A stretch of DNA of 64,000 nucleotides from Pseudonocardia hydrocarbonoxydans (GCF_006539565.1 NZ_BJNG01000003.1:124001-188000), one strand, 5' to 3'; counted from the first letter of the stretch, positions 1 through 9,175 are shown. Numbers and translations: made by a program. Notes: generated from the sequence alone by a model not told the origin.

Positions 1-386
1 GCTCGCGGTACGTGCCCGGCGGCGCGGTCCGCAACTGGCCCGCGCACCGCGAGTGGCTCTCCCGCGGCGGCAACCTCTACTCGCGCCTGGCCCTCGGCGT
101 CCCGATCCGCGACATCACCGGCGGCTACCGCGCGTTCCGCAGGCAGGTGCTCGAGGAGCTCGACCTCGGCGAGGTCGCCTCGCAGGGCTACTGCTTCCAG
201 GTCGACGTCGCCTACCGCGCCGTGCTCGCCGGGTTCCGGGTGCGCGAGGTGCCGATCACGTTCGTCGAGCGCGAGCGGGGGGCGTCGAAGATGAGCCGGT
301 CGATCGTCACCGAGGCCCTGTGGATGGTCACCCGCTGGGGGGTCGACCGGGTGCTGCGCCGCGGCCGCGCCCCGGTGGGCGCCTGA
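1..386 (+). CDS. ppm1: Polyprenol-phosphate mannosyltransferase, C-terminal part (cut by window edge)
   Basis: The reading frame is open from the left edge and ends at a TGA, so the N-terminus and catalytic DxD part lie outside the window. The visible about 127 residues carry blocks typical of the GT2 dolichol/polyprenol-phosphate mannose synthase family: [16 protein letters not shown] and [12 protein letters not shown]. These enzymes load mannose onto polyprenyl phosphate at the inner membrane face for lipoglycan and glycoprotein mannosylation. In M. tuberculosis ppm1 (Rv2051c) neighbours rbpA (Rv2050), and rbpA is also close here, which supports the call. No C-terminal membrane domain follows, so any acyltransferase/membrane half would be a separate gene. 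Confidence 0.85.
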   Translation, partial: SRYVPGGAVRNWPAHREWLSRGGNLYSRLALGVPIRDITGGYRAFRRQVLEELDLGEVASQGYCFQVDVAYRAVLAGFRVREVPITFVERERGASKMSRSIVTEALWMVTRWGVDRVLRRGRAPVGA

Positions 387-398
387 GGCCGGGCCCGG

Positions 399-1685
399 TC
401 AGAGGGCGTAGGCCTGGCGCTTGACGCCGTTCACGAAGTCCGACAGCAGCCGGTCCGGCTCGCCCACCGCCCGGATCGTCGGCGCCCGGGTGAGCAGCTC
501 GGTGAGCAGGATCGTCGACTCGGTGCGGGCCAGCGCCGCGCCCAGGCAGTGGTGCGGGCCGGGGCCGCCGAAGCCCAGGTGCGGGTTGGGGGAGCGGGTG
601 ATGTCGAACCGGTCCGGCTCGGTGAAGACGGCCTCGTCGCGGTTGGCCGAGGTGTAGAACAGCAGCAGCTTGTCGCCCGCGCGGACCGGGGTGCCGCCGA
701 GCTCGCCGTCGGCGGTGGCGGTGCGGCGGAACTGCAGCACCGGGCTGGCGTGGCGCACCACCTCCTCGACGGCGCCGCCGATCCGGCCTCCGACGTCGGC
801 GAGCAGGTGCTCGCGTTGCCCGGGATGGGCGGTGAGCAGCACCAGCGCGTGCGTGATCGTGGCGCGGGTGGTCTCGCTGCCCGCCAGCACCAGCAGGATG
901 AACAGCGTGGCGACCTCGCGCGGGGTGAGCCGCTCGCCGTCGACGTCGGCGTGCACCAGCGTGGAGATCAGGTCGTCGCGGGGCTCGCGCAACCGGTCGC
1001 GGCCGGTACGGCGCACCAGCCGGTGCAGCTGCTCCCCGGCGCGGGCGAGGCGGGCACTGACGGGGACGACGTGCCGCACGCCGGGCGCGCCGTGGCGCAG
1101 CAGGTAGCCGCGCTCGATCCCGTTGTACTCCGGGTCGCCCGAACCCACGAGGACGTTGCCCTGGCGGGTCACGAGGTCGTGGTGGGAGTCGTCGAGCCCG
1201 AGCATCGCGCAGATGACGGCCACCGGCAGGCGCTGGGCGACCCGCGCCACGAAGTCCCCGGACCGCTCTACCAGCACGTCGTCGACGATGCGGGTCGCGC
1301 GGGCGCGGATGTCGGCCTCCAGCCGCGCCAGCATCCGGGGCGAGAACGCCCGGGCGACGACCTTGCGCAGCCGCGCGTGCTCCGGCCCGTCCTTGTTGAT
1401 CATCGAGTCGAGGTAGCGGACCAGCCACGGCGGGATGTCGTAGAGCGAGGCCGCCGTCGGGGCGTTGCCGAACAGCCGCGCGTCGCGGCTCGCCGCCACC
1501 ACGTCGGCGTGCCGCACGACGGCGTGGAAGCCGTCCCGGTTCGGGGCGAACGGCGCGCGGTTGCGGAACGGGACCCACGGCAGGCCGTGGGGCCTGCGGC
1601 GCAGCTCGGCGAACACCGCGGCGCGTTCGGCGTCGGGGCGGGCCCAGAACGCGAGGTGGCCGGGGGAGTCCTGGTCGCTGTCCAT
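399..1685 (-). CDS. Cytochrome P450
   Basis: A bacterial class I P450 of about 428 residues. The I-helix oxygen-activation motif AGSETTR lies near residues 268-274, the K-helix ExxR near 308-311, and the heme loop NPHLGFGGPGPHHCLG puts the cysteine ligand near residue 380. The Phe is one residue further from the Cys than in the classical FGxGxHxCxG loop, a spacing I associate with the CYP125-like sterol/terpenoid group; the substrate is not determinable. The ATG at 1685 is preferred over an in-frame start 66 nt upstream because the family N-terminus begins around MDSDQDSPGHLAFW. No ferredoxin or reductase gene is adjacent, so redox partners must be elsewhere. It sits between ppm1 and rbpA, which are neighbours in mycobacteria. 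Confidence 0.9.
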   Translation of the reverse strand: MDSDQDSPGHLAFWARPDAERAAVFAELRRRPHGLPWVPFRNRAPFAPNRDGFHAVVRHADVVAASRDARLFGNAPTAASLYDIPPWLVRYLDSMINKDGPEHARLRKVVARAFSPRMLARLEADIRARATRIVDDVLVERSGDFVARVAQRLPVAVICAMLGLDDSHHDLVTRQGNVLVGSGDPEYNGIERGYLLRHGAPGVRHVVPVSARLARAGEQLHRLVRRTGRDRLREPRDDLISTLVHADVDGERLTPREVATLFILLVLAGSETTRATITHALVLLTAHPGQREHLLADVGGRIGGAVEEVVRHASPVLQFRRTATADGELGGTPVRAGDKLLLFYTSANRDEAVFTEPDRFDITRSPNPHLGFGGPGPHHCLGAALARTESTILLTELLTRAPTIRAVGEPDRLLSDFVNGVKRQAYAL

Positions 1686-1787
1686 CGTCGCGGCATCGTG
1701 GCGCGCCCCGGCCGCCGGCACAAGTGCCCGGACGCGACGGAGCCGGGCCACCCGTGGGCGGCCCGGCTCCGTGCAGACCCGGCAGGG

Positions 1788-2132
1788 TCAGGCGATCTCG
1801 CGGCGGCGCTCGGCCAGCAGCTCGAGGCGCTCGTTGAGCAGCACCTCGAGGTCGGCGACGGAGCGGCGCTCGAGCAGCATGTCCCAGTGGGTGCGCGGCG
1901 GCTTGGTCTTCTTCTGCTCCGGCTCCGAACCGTCCACCAGCTTGGAGATGCTGCCGTGCAGGCGGCACTCCCAGGTGTGCGGGGCTTCGGCGTCGTGCGA
2001 GAAGGGCACCTCGAAGTCGTGCCCGCGCGGGCACGCGTAGCGCATCGACTGCCGCGGCGCGAGGTCGTGGTTGCGGTCGGTCTCGTAGCTGACAGCCCCG
2101 AGCCGGCTGCCACGGAGCACGCGGTCGGCCAT
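1788..2132 (-). CDS. rbpA: RNA polymerase-binding protein RbpA
   Basis: A 114-residue protein beginning MADRVLRGSRLGAVSYETDR, the signature N-terminus of RbpA, with the CPRGHDF and WECRLHG Cys/His block of the RbpA core (near residues 33-60) and a C-terminal helical sigma-interaction region containing WDMLLERRS. RbpA binds RNA polymerase and group 1/2 sigma factors and stabilises the open complex. The ATG at 2132 is chosen because GGGAGGAAG lies just upstream, rather than the in-frame TTG at 2147. A SigR/SigH-type promoter lies about 55 nt upstream of the gene (see 2190-2217), matching the known thiol-stress control of Streptomyces rbpA. Confidence 0.96.
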   Translation of the reverse strand: MADRVLRGSRLGAVSYETDRNHDLAPRQSMRYACPRGHDFEVPFSHDAEAPHTWECRLHGSISKLVDGSEPEQKKTKPPRTHWDMLLERRSVADLEVLLNERLELLAERRREIA

Positions 2133-2189
2133 GCGTCTTCCTCCCAATCCTGACCGAAGGAGGCTCCCTCGGTCGTCACCACCGGGTGT

Positions 2190-2217
2190 AACGTCTGCGT
2201 CGCAGCCGCTTGTTCCC
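2190..2217 (-). promoter_or_regulatory. SigR/SigH-type promoter of rbpA
   Basis: On the minus strand GGGAACA is followed by exactly 17 nt and CGTT, matching the SigH/SigR consensus (GGGAA(T/C) - 16 to 18 nt - (c)GTT). It directs transcription toward rbpA with a leader of roughly 50 nt. S. coelicolor rbpA is a known SigR target, so family knowledge and sequence agree. Confidence 0.7.
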
Positions 2218-2339
2218 GTTGCGGGACGACAACGACCGGTGTCGATGTCACATGACCGACACCCGCTGTTCGCCGCCCCGATCCGACAGTGTGGCCCATC
2301 CGGCCCGATCGCACACGCGACTGTGACGTGTCAGCCAAC

Positions 2340-2355
2340 TGTGACTTATGTCACC
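2340..2355. promoter_or_regulatory. Candidate CRP/GlxR-type site upstream of rbpA
   Basis: TGTGA-N6-TCACC matches the actinobacterial CRP-family half-site arrangement TGTGA-N6-TCACA at all but the last base. It lies in the 262-nt gap between the MFS gene and rbpA, about 120 nt upstream of the SigR-type promoter. The same gap contains TGAC-GT-GTCA at 2324-2333 and GGTGTCG/CGACACC arms at 2238-2244 and 2257-2263. No gene is seen in this gap. Confidence 0.4.
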
Positions 2356-2394
2356 AGGCGAGCGAGCGGTGTTCACCGGATCGTCCGATCCGCG

Positions 2395-3687
2395 TTACAC
2401 GGCCGGCCTGCGCACCGGCAGCAGGGCGAGCAGCCCGATCGCGAGCACCAGCAGGATGCCCACGATCCCGGCCCGCTCGGAGGCGAACAGGTAGGTGAAC
2501 AGCCCGACGAGCGTGGGCGCCAGGAACGAGGCGGCCCGCCCGGTGGTGGCGTAGAGCCCGAACAGCTCGCCCTCCCGGCCCGGCGGGGCCAGCCGCGCCA
2601 GGAACGTCCGCGACGACGACTGCGCGGGCCCGACGAACAGGCACAGCGCCAGCCCGAACACCCAGAACATCGCCGGCCCCGACACCACCAGCAGCACCAC
2701 CCCGACGGCCAGCATCCCGACCAGCGACCCGACGATCACCGCCTTGGGCCCGATCCGGTCGTCGACGAACCCGGCGGCCAGCGCCCCGGCCGCGGCGACG
2801 ACGTTGGCCGCCACCCCGAAGATCAGGACGTCGTCCTCGGCGATGCCGTACACGGTCACCGCGAGGACGGCGCCGAAGGTGAACACCGCGGCCAGCCCGT
2901 CGCGGAACAGCGCGCTCGCGCCGAGGAAGTACAGCGTGTGCGGGCTGTCGCGGTAGAGGGCGCGCAGGTCGGCGAACAGTGCGCGGTAGGAGGCCAGGAT
3001 GCCCAGCCGCGCCGCCGCCGACGCGGGCACCTCGGGGACCAGCAGCAGCAGCGGGATCGCGAACACCAGGAACCAGGCCGCGGCCACCAGCGCCACCAGC
3101 CGGATGTGGAAGCCGTTCTCGGTGGGGACGTCGAGCACCCCACCGCCGCCGGCGATGAACCCGACGTAGACGACCAGCAGCAGCACGATGCCGCCCAGGT
3201 AGCCCATCGCCCAGCCGAACCCGGACACCCGGCCCACCGTCTCCGGCGTCGACACCTGCGAGAGCACCGCGTTGTACGACACCGACGCGAGCTCGAAGAA
3301 GATCGACCCGAGCCCGAGCAGCACCAGTCCGAGCGCGAGGAACGTGTAGTCGTCCTCCACCAGGAACAGGCCCGCCATCGTGGCGATCGTCAGCGCCGTC
3401 CAGATCGCGACGGCCCGCTTCCGTCGGCCCGCGGCGTCGGCCCGGCGCGCGATCACCGGCGCCATCAGCGCGATGAGCAGCCCGGACGCGCCGATCGAGT
3501 AGCCCAGCCAACTGTTCGCGCTCACCTCACCCGGCAGGTCCGCCCCGACCGAGTCGGTGAGGTAGACGGAGAAGACGAACGTGAGGATCACCGCGTTGTA
3601 CGCGGCGGACCCCCAGTCCCACAGCCCCCAGGCGAGCACCTGGCCGCGCGTCACGGTCGAGGCGGGCACGGCCGCGTCGGTACTCAC
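2395..3687 (-). CDS. UMF1-type major facilitator superfamily transporter
   Basis: A 430-residue polytopic membrane protein with about 11-12 hydrophobic segments. Its opening WGLWDWGSAAYNAVILTFVF and the two-half MFS layout match the UMF1/Atg22-like branch, whose members export small solutes; the substrate is unknown. A central cytoplasmic loop (around LGILASYRALFADLRALY) separates the halves. The GTG at 3687 is chosen because TACCCT lies 6 nt upstream, the arrangement of a leaderless start; the more upstream GTG at 3717 would add ten unlikely residues. It stands alone between rbpA and the glycerophosphodiesterase gene and faces the same way as both. Confidence 0.85.
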   Translation of the reverse strand: MSTDAAVPASTVTRGQVLAWGLWDWGSAAYNAVILTFVFSVYLTDSVGADLPGEVSANSWLGYSIGASGLLIALMAPVIARRADAAGRRKRAVAIWTALTIATMAGLFLVEDDYTFLALGLVLLGLGSIFFELASVSYNAVLSQVSTPETVGRVSGFGWAMGYLGGIVLLLVVYVGFIAGGGGVLDVPTENGFHIRLVALVAAAWFLVFAIPLLLLVPEVPASAAARLGILASYRALFADLRALYRDSPHTLYFLGASALFRDGLAAVFTFGAVLAVTVYGIAEDDVLIFGVAANVVAAAGALAAGFVDDRIGPKAVIVGSLVGMLAVGVVLLVVSGPAMFWVFGLALCLFVGPAQSSSRTFLARLAPPGREGELFGLYATTGRAASFLAPTLVGLFTYLFASERAGIVGILLVLAIGLLALLPVRRPAV

Positions 3688-3693
3688 GGGCGG

Positions 3694-3699
3694 AGGGTA
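3694..3699 (-). promoter_or_regulatory. Leaderless -10 box of the MFS gene
   Basis: Minus-strand TACCCT is followed by 6 nt and the GTG start at 3687, with no Shine-Dalgarno sequence. This fixes the start choice. Confidence 0.5.
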
Positions 3700-3733
3700 G
3701 CGGGCGGAACCGGCCACCGGCGGGGTGTCGCCG

Positions 3734-4516
3734 TCAGGCCCAGGCGTCGCGACCCTGCAGGACCGTCCGCAGCAGGTCGGGACGGTCGCTGAGGATGCCG
3801 TCGACGCCCATGTCCAGCAGCTCCGTCATCTCCGCCGGGTCGTCGACGGTCCACACGTGCACCTCGCGGCCCGCGGCGTGGGCGGTGCGGACCAGCTGCT
3901 CGTCGACGACGGTGAGCGGGCCGAAGCGGCGCGGGAGTTGGGCGAGCTGCCCGGTGAACGGCAGGGCGGGCAGCGCCGAGAGCGGCGGGGGCAGGGCGTC
4001 GAGCCAGGCCCGGGTGCGCAGGCCGAGCGCGGCGGTCTGCCCCATCGAGGTGCACAGCCGCGGGCCGGCGGCGCGACGGGCCCGGTGCAGCCAGCGCTCG
4101 TCGTAGGCACCCAGGCAGACCCGCGGCCAGGCGTCGAGGCGCTCCAGGACCGCGAGCGTCACGTCGACGGCCGCCGCCGACTTCAGCTCGATCGTGGCGC
4201 GCACCTCGGGCAGCGCGGTCAGCACGTCCGCCAGCAGCGGGACCGGCTCGGACCCGCCCACCCGGACCCCGGCCAGCGCCCCGGAGTGCAGCAGCGCGAT
4301 GCGCCCGGAGCCGTCGGTGGTGCGGTCCAGCGTCGGGTCGTGGTGGACGACCGCGACGCCGTCGGCACTGGCGTGCACGTCGAACTCCAGGTAGGAGAAC
4401 CCCTCGTCGACGGCGCGGGTGAAGCCCGCCATCGTGTTCTCGTGCCCGCCGCCGGTGTGCCAGCCGCGGTGGGCGTAGGCGCGGGGGTACGGCCCGTCGA
4501 GGTAGGGATGACCCAC
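3734..4516 (-). CDS. Glycerophosphodiester phosphodiesterase
   Basis: A 260-residue GDPD (UgpQ-like) TIM-barrel protein. The catalytic elements are visible: HRG at 16-18, EN at 26-27, the metal ligands E44 and D46, and the second catalytic His near 59 (VVHHDP). Downstream, TIELK and the C-terminal VHVWTVDDPAEM..GVDGILSDRPD complete the family pattern. It hydrolyses glycerophosphodiesters to glycerol-3-phosphate plus an alcohol. No signal peptide is seen, so it should act in the cytoplasm. The GTG start lies 2 nt after the stop of the ligD-like gene, without its own Shine-Dalgarno, so translation is probably coupled. Confidence 0.9.
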   Translation of the reverse strand: MGHPYLDGPYPRAYAHRGWHTGGGHENTMAGFTRAVDEGFSYLEFDVHASADGVAVVHHDPTLDRTTDGSGRIALLHSGALAGVRVGGSEPVPLLADVLTALPEVRATIELKSAAAVDVTLAVLERLDAWPRVCLGAYDERWLHRARRAAGPRLCTSMGQTAALGLRTRAWLDALPPPLSALPALPFTGQLAQLPRRFGPLTVVDEQLVRTAHAAGREVHVWTVDDPAEMTELLDMGVDGILSDRPDLLRTVLQGRDAWA

Positions 4517-4518
4517 GG

Positions 4519-6405
4519 TCAGGAGCGTAGCCGCGGCAGCCGGGGCCCCTCGACGAGCACCGGCGCCATCAGGTCGCCGTGCTCGGCGATCCGCGCGGGC
4601 AGGTCGTCGAGGGTGAAGGTCAGGTCCTCGGTGCGGCGGCAGGCGCGCACCTCGTCCCAGGTGACGGGGGTGGCCACGGTCGGGCGGGCCCGGCCCCGCA
4701 GCGAGTAGCTGCCGATCGTGGTCTTGTGCGGGTTGTTCTGGCTCCAGTCGACGAAGATCCGCCCCCGCCTGCGGGCCTTGGCCATGACGGCGGTGACGCG
4801 CTTGGGGTCGTCGGCGGCGAGCTCCTCGGCGAGCGCCTTCGCGAACTCCGAGGTCTGCTCGGCGCGCGACACCGTGACCGGCAGATAGAGCTGCATCCCC
4901 TTGCCGCCGCTGGTGCGCGGGTAGGCGACCAGGCCGTCGTCGGCGAGGCGTTCGGCGATGCGCAGCGCGACCCGCGCGCAGTCGACGACCGTGGTGCCCT
5001 CGCCGGGATCGAGGTCGAACACCACCAGGTCGGGGGTCTGCCGCCCGTCACGGGGGCCCAGACGCCACTGCGGCACGTGCAGCTCCAGCGCGGCGAGGTT
5101 GGCCGCCCAGGCCAGGCCCTGCTCGTCGTCGATGACGGGGAAGTCGGCGCTCTCGGACCGGCCGCCCGGCGTGCCGACGCGCGCGGTGCGGATCCACGAC
5201 GGCGCGTGCCGCGACACGTCCTTCTCGAAGAACGAGCCGCGTTCCACCCCGTCGGGCCAGCGGACCATCGTGACCGGCCGGTCGCGCAGGTGCGGCAGCA
5301 TCACCTCCGCGACGGCCAGGTAGTGCTCCAGGACCTGCGCCTTGGTGGTGCCGGTGAGCGGGTAGAGCACCTTGTCGGGGTTGGTCAGCCGGGCCTTCCC
5401 GACGGGCGCGCGCCGCGCCGGTGGCCTCCCCGGCGCCGTGGCGACCTCGACCCAGCTCCCGCTCGGCCCCGGGGTGTACACGGAGTCGCCGTGCTTCGCG
5501 ATCACCGAGGGCAGCCCCTGCGCCGCGACGGCGGTGAGCACCTCGGCGCCCGCGCCGGGGAACACCGGGGCGGGCCGCCAGTGCGGCCCGGCCAGCGGCA
5601 GGGCCTCGAGCAGCGCGCGGCGCTCCCGGAACGGCAGCGCCGCGGTGTCGCGCCCGTCGAGGTGGAGCAGGTCGCCGATCCACAGGTCGGCGGTGTCGGG
5701 GGCCAGCTCGCCGTCGAACAGGGCGCGGGTGGCCGACAGCGACGGGCCGAGACCGCGCAGGTGGGGCAGCGTCGGGGTGAGGTCCTCGCCCTCGGCGTCG
5801 ACGACGCTCGCGCGGCCCCCGTCGACCCGGACGATCACCCGGCGCCCGCCGAAGCCGACCTGCAGCCACCACCGGTCGCCGTCGGGGAGCGGGCCGGGTG
5901 TCGGCTCCATCGGGCGGGCGTCGCGGGGGAGGGGGTCCTGGCCGGGGGGAGTGGGGTCCGAGCGGCGCAGCAGCCAGTCGTTCTCCCCCCGCCCGGTGCG
6001 GATGAAGACGTGCCGGCCCCGCGCGCGCTCGCCGTGGAACACCACCGCGACCTCGCGGGGATGCCACTTCTCGGTCTCGTAGGTGCCGGTGTCCCAGACC
6101 GTCATCGTGCCGGCGCCGTACTCGCCCGCCGGGATCTCACCGTGGAAGTCCAGGTACTCCATCGGGTGGTCCTCGGTGCGGACGGCCAGGCGCACCGTCT
6201 CGTCGTCGGCGGGCAGGCCCTTGGGCACCGCCCAGGAGACGAGCACGCCGTCGCGCTCCAGCCGGACGTCCCAGTGCAGCCGGCGCGCGTGGTGCTCCTG
6301 GATGACGAACCGCGTGCCCGGGCCCTCGACCTGCGGATCGGTCTCGGGCACCGGCTCGGGCGTGCGCGCGGCGTCGCGCTTGCGGCGGTACTCGTCCAGC
6401 GGCAC
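4519..6405 (-). CDS. LigD-like protein: phosphoesterase - degenerate ligase - polymerase
   Basis: A 628-residue protein with the Pseudomonas-type domain order. Residues about 29-140 form the LigD 3'-phosphoesterase (HHARRLHWDVRLE, DFHGEIPAGEYGAG). Residues about 338-628 form the primase-polymerase with DLD at 464-466, SGGKGMQ at 499-505 and VDWSQN near 553. The middle (about 173-328) resembles the ATP-dependent ligase adenylation domain but looks dead: where motif I should read ExKxDGxR it reads QVGFGGRR, so the nucleophilic Lys is Gly (residue 184), and the motif V lysines are absent (SWVEV). FDGEL and DLLHLDGRD remnants of motifs III/IIIa survive. The start at GTG 6405 is set by TAGTCT 6 nt upstream. 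No ku gene is in the window. Confidence 0.88.
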   Translation of the reverse strand: MPLDEYRRKRDAARTPEPVPETDPQVEGPGTRFVIQEHHARRLHWDVRLERDGVLVSWAVPKGLPADDETVRLAVRTEDHPMEYLDFHGEIPAGEYGAGTMTVWDTGTYETEKWHPREVAVVFHGERARGRHVFIRTGRGENDWLLRRSDPTPPGQDPLPRDARPMEPTPGPLPDGDRWWLQVGFGGRRVIVRVDGGRASVVDAEGEDLTPTLPHLRGLGPSLSATRALFDGELAPDTADLWIGDLLHLDGRDTAALPFRERRALLEALPLAGPHWRPAPVFPGAGAEVLTAVAAQGLPSVIAKHGDSVYTPGPSGSWVEVATAPGRPPARRAPVGKARLTNPDKVLYPLTGTTKAQVLEHYLAVAEVMLPHLRDRPVTMVRWPDGVERGSFFEKDVSRHAPSWIRTARVGTPGGRSESADFPVIDDEQGLAWAANLAALELHVPQWRLGPRDGRQTPDLVVFDLDPGEGTTVVDCARVALRIAERLADDGLVAYPRTSGGKGMQLYLPVTVSRAEQTSEFAKALAEELAADDPKRVTAVMAKARRRGRIFVDWSQNNPHKTTIGSYSLRGRARPTVATPVTWDEVRACRRTEDLTFTLDDLPARIAEHGDLMAPVLVEGPRLPRLRS

Positions 6406-6411
6406 CCGCAC

Positions 6412-6417
6412 AGACTA
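6412..6417 (-). promoter_or_regulatory. Leaderless -10 box of the ligD-like gene
   Basis: Minus-strand TAGTCT is followed by 6 nt and GTG at 6405. An alternative GTG at 6411 abuts the box directly and would be too close to a transcription start. Confidence 0.5.
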
Positions 6418-6445
6418 TTGCGCGCGTCACCGCCCGGATGCGAAC

Positions 6446-6464
6446 ATAGGCTCGCCTAAACAAA
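6446..6464. promoter_or_regulatory. Candidate IdeR/DtxR iron box
   Basis: ATAGGCTCGCCTAAACAAA agrees at 14 of 19 positions with the DtxR/IdeR consensus TTAGGTTAGSCTAACCTAA. It ends 26 nt before the bfd start, where a repressor would block transcription in iron-replete cells. Bfd is typically iron-repressed, so position and gene function agree. Confidence 0.55.
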
Positions 6465-6490
6465 GGGGTGCCTGCGTCAAGGGAGTGGCT

Positions 6491-6688
6491 GTGTACGTGT
6501 GCATGTGCTTCGCCGTGTGCGACCGGACCATCCGCTCGTGCATCGCCCGCGGGGCGCGCACGGTCGAGGAGGTCGGCGAGGCCACCGAGGCCGGCACCGG
6601 CTGCGGCGGCTGCCAGGGCCACATCGACACGCTGCTCACAGCCACCCTCGCGCCGGCACTGCTGGACGACCTGCCCGCCACCGGCTGA
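6491..6688 (+). CDS. bfd: Bacterioferritin-associated ferredoxin
   Basis: A 65-residue BFD-like [2Fe-2S] protein. The cluster ligands are C4 and C6 (CMC) and C38 and C41 (CGGC). It starts VYVCMCFAV, the expected opening of the family. The GTG at 6491 is chosen because AAGGGAG ends 5 nt upstream; GTGs at 6485 and 6497 are less well placed. Bfd docks on bacterioferritin and reduces the ferric core so that iron can be released. The bacterioferritin gene follows 100 nt downstream on the same strand, and a candidate iron box lies just upstream. Confidence 0.9.
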   Translation: MYVCMCFAVCDRTIRSCIARGARTVEEVGEATEAGTGCGGCQGHIDTLLTATLAPALLDDLPATG

Positions 6689-6787
6689 GGTAGCGCTTAC
6701 CGCCGTTCAGGCGATCCTGGCTCGTTCGTGGCCGTGACCGGCCGTTAGGTTCTGCGTCGACCGACACTTCGACGCGAGGACATCCCC

Positions 6788-7273
6788 ATGCGTGGCGACC
6801 CCGAGATCATCGAGCTGCTCAACGCGCAGCTGACCAGCGAGCTCACGGCGATCAACCAGTACTTCCTGCACGCCAAGATGCAGCAGAACTGGGGCCTGAC
6901 CAAGCTCGCGGCCTATACGCGCGACGAGTCGATCGACGAGATGAAGCACGCGGAGAAGATCACCGACCGCATCCTGTTCCTGGAGGGCCTGCCCAACTAC
7001 CAGCGGCTGGGCACCCTGAAGATCGGGCAGACGGTCAAGGAGCAGCTCGAGGCCGACCTCGCGATCGAGCTCGCCGTGGTCGAGCGGCTGCGCCCGGGCG
7101 TCATCATGTGCCGGGCCAAGGGCGACGCCACCTCGGCCGCGCTGCTCGAGGAGATCCTCGCCGACGAGGAGCACCACATCGACTACATCGAGACCAACCT
7201 CGAGCTGATCGGCAAGCTCGGCGAGCAGCTGTACCTGGCCCAGCTCGTCGACCAGCCCCCGAACCCGGGCTGA
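6788..7273 (+). CDS. bfr: Bacterioferritin
   Basis: A 161-residue four-helix ferritin-like protein of normal bacterioferritin length. The ferroxidase ligands are visible in helix pairs (E18, E51 with H54 in DEMKHAEKI, and the late DEEHHIDYIE block), and Met52 in IDEMKHAE is the inter-subunit heme ligand that separates bacterioferritin from plain ferritin. It stores iron in a 24-mer cage in the cytoplasm. GAGGA precedes the ATG. The upstream bfd gene supplies the reductase partner. The gene ends 4 nt from the convergent kinase gene, with a small hairpin that includes both stop codons. Confidence 0.95.
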   Translation: MRGDPEIIELLNAQLTSELTAINQYFLHAKMQQNWGLTKLAAYTRDESIDEMKHAEKITDRILFLEGLPNYQRLGTLKIGQTVKEQLEADLAIELAVVERLRPGVIMCRAKGDATSAALLEEILADEEHHIDYIETNLELIGKLGEQLYLAQLVDQPPNPG

Positions 7274-7277
7274 TCGC

Positions 7278-7284
<7 letters not shown>
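7267..7284. terminator. Small hairpin spanning the bfr and kinase stop codons
   Basis: GGGCTGA and TCAGTCC pair over 7 positions (one G-U) around a 4-nt loop. The TGA of bfr and the TCA (reverse stop) of the kinase both lie in the stem. It may act as a weak two-way terminator; there is no U-tract. Confidence 0.35.
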
Positions 7285-8765
<1,481 letters not shown>

Positions 8766-8771
8766 GTGATC

Positions 8772-8777
8772 ACCCTA
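8772..8777 (-). promoter_or_regulatory. Leaderless -10 box of the kinase gene
   Basis: Minus-strand TAGGGT, 6 nt, then the GTG at 8765. No Shine-Dalgarno is present. Confidence 0.5.
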
Positions 8778-8880
8778 CTGAGCCGTCCGGCCCTGTCCGC
8801 CGTACGACTACGCACGGACGGACGGAACTGTCATAACACGCGGACCACGGCCCCGAGGTGCGGGAGTGGGGGTTCGAAGA

Positions 8881-8886
8881 TACGTT
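8881..8886 (+). promoter_or_regulatory. Leaderless -10 box of the DUF3072 gene
   Basis: TACGTT is followed by 6 nt and ATG 8893, and no Shine-Dalgarno is present. This decides the start over the upstream in-frame GTG at 8866. Confidence 0.5.
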
Positions 8887-8892
8887 CGAGCG

Positions 8893-9099
8893 ATGACCGA
8901 CAAGAACGATGTCCCGGCCACCGCGGAGAAGGATCCCGACGACTGGACGACCGGTGACGAGCCCATGACGGGTGCGCAGAAGTCCTACCTCCAGACGCTG
9001 GCCCAGGAGGCCGGCGAGGAGCTCCCGGCGGAGTTGTCCAAGGCGGACGCGTCCAAGGCGATCGACGAGCTCCAGGAGTGCACCGGCCGGGGTCAGTGA
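8893..9099 (+). CDS. DUF3072 small protein
   Basis: A 68-residue hydrophilic, acidic protein. The core DPDDWTTGDEPMTGAQKSYLQTLA followed by a predicted second helix (ELSKADASKAIDELQ) is the DUF3072 pattern, a family common in actinobacteria and proteobacteria with no established function. The layout resembles a small SAP-like helix-turn-helix fold, which is only an impression. It is monocistronic, with a leaderless-type start and a hairpin that overlaps its own stop codon. The divergent kinase gene shares the 127-nt upstream gap. Confidence 0.85.
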   Translation: MTDKNDVPATAEKDPDDWTTGDEPMTGAQKSYLQTLAQEAGEELPAELSKADASKAIDELQECTGRGQ

Positions 9100-9107
9100 C
9101 CCCGGCC
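9085..9107 (+). terminator. Hairpin terminator overlapping the DUF3072 stop codon
   Basis: GGCCGGGGTCA and TGACCCCGGCC are perfect 11-nt inverted repeats separated by one base, so the practical stem is about 9 bp. The TGA stop at 9097-9099 is within the hairpin. No T-run follows. Confidence 0.55.
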
Positions 9108-9175
9108 ATCGATCCGATAATCGAGGTTATGACAGTTCGAGCGTCGGGAGGCCCCGCTCCCGGGTCCCGGACCGC

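Noticed and set aside
328-2034. Minus-strand 568-codon frame over P450 and rbpA
   Set aside because: Out of frame with both recognisable proteins and of Arg/Pro/Ala-rich composition typical of shadow frames.
2131-3792. Plus-strand frame over the MFS gene
   Set aside because: Antisense of a clear membrane transporter, rich in Gln/His/Arg; no domain seen.
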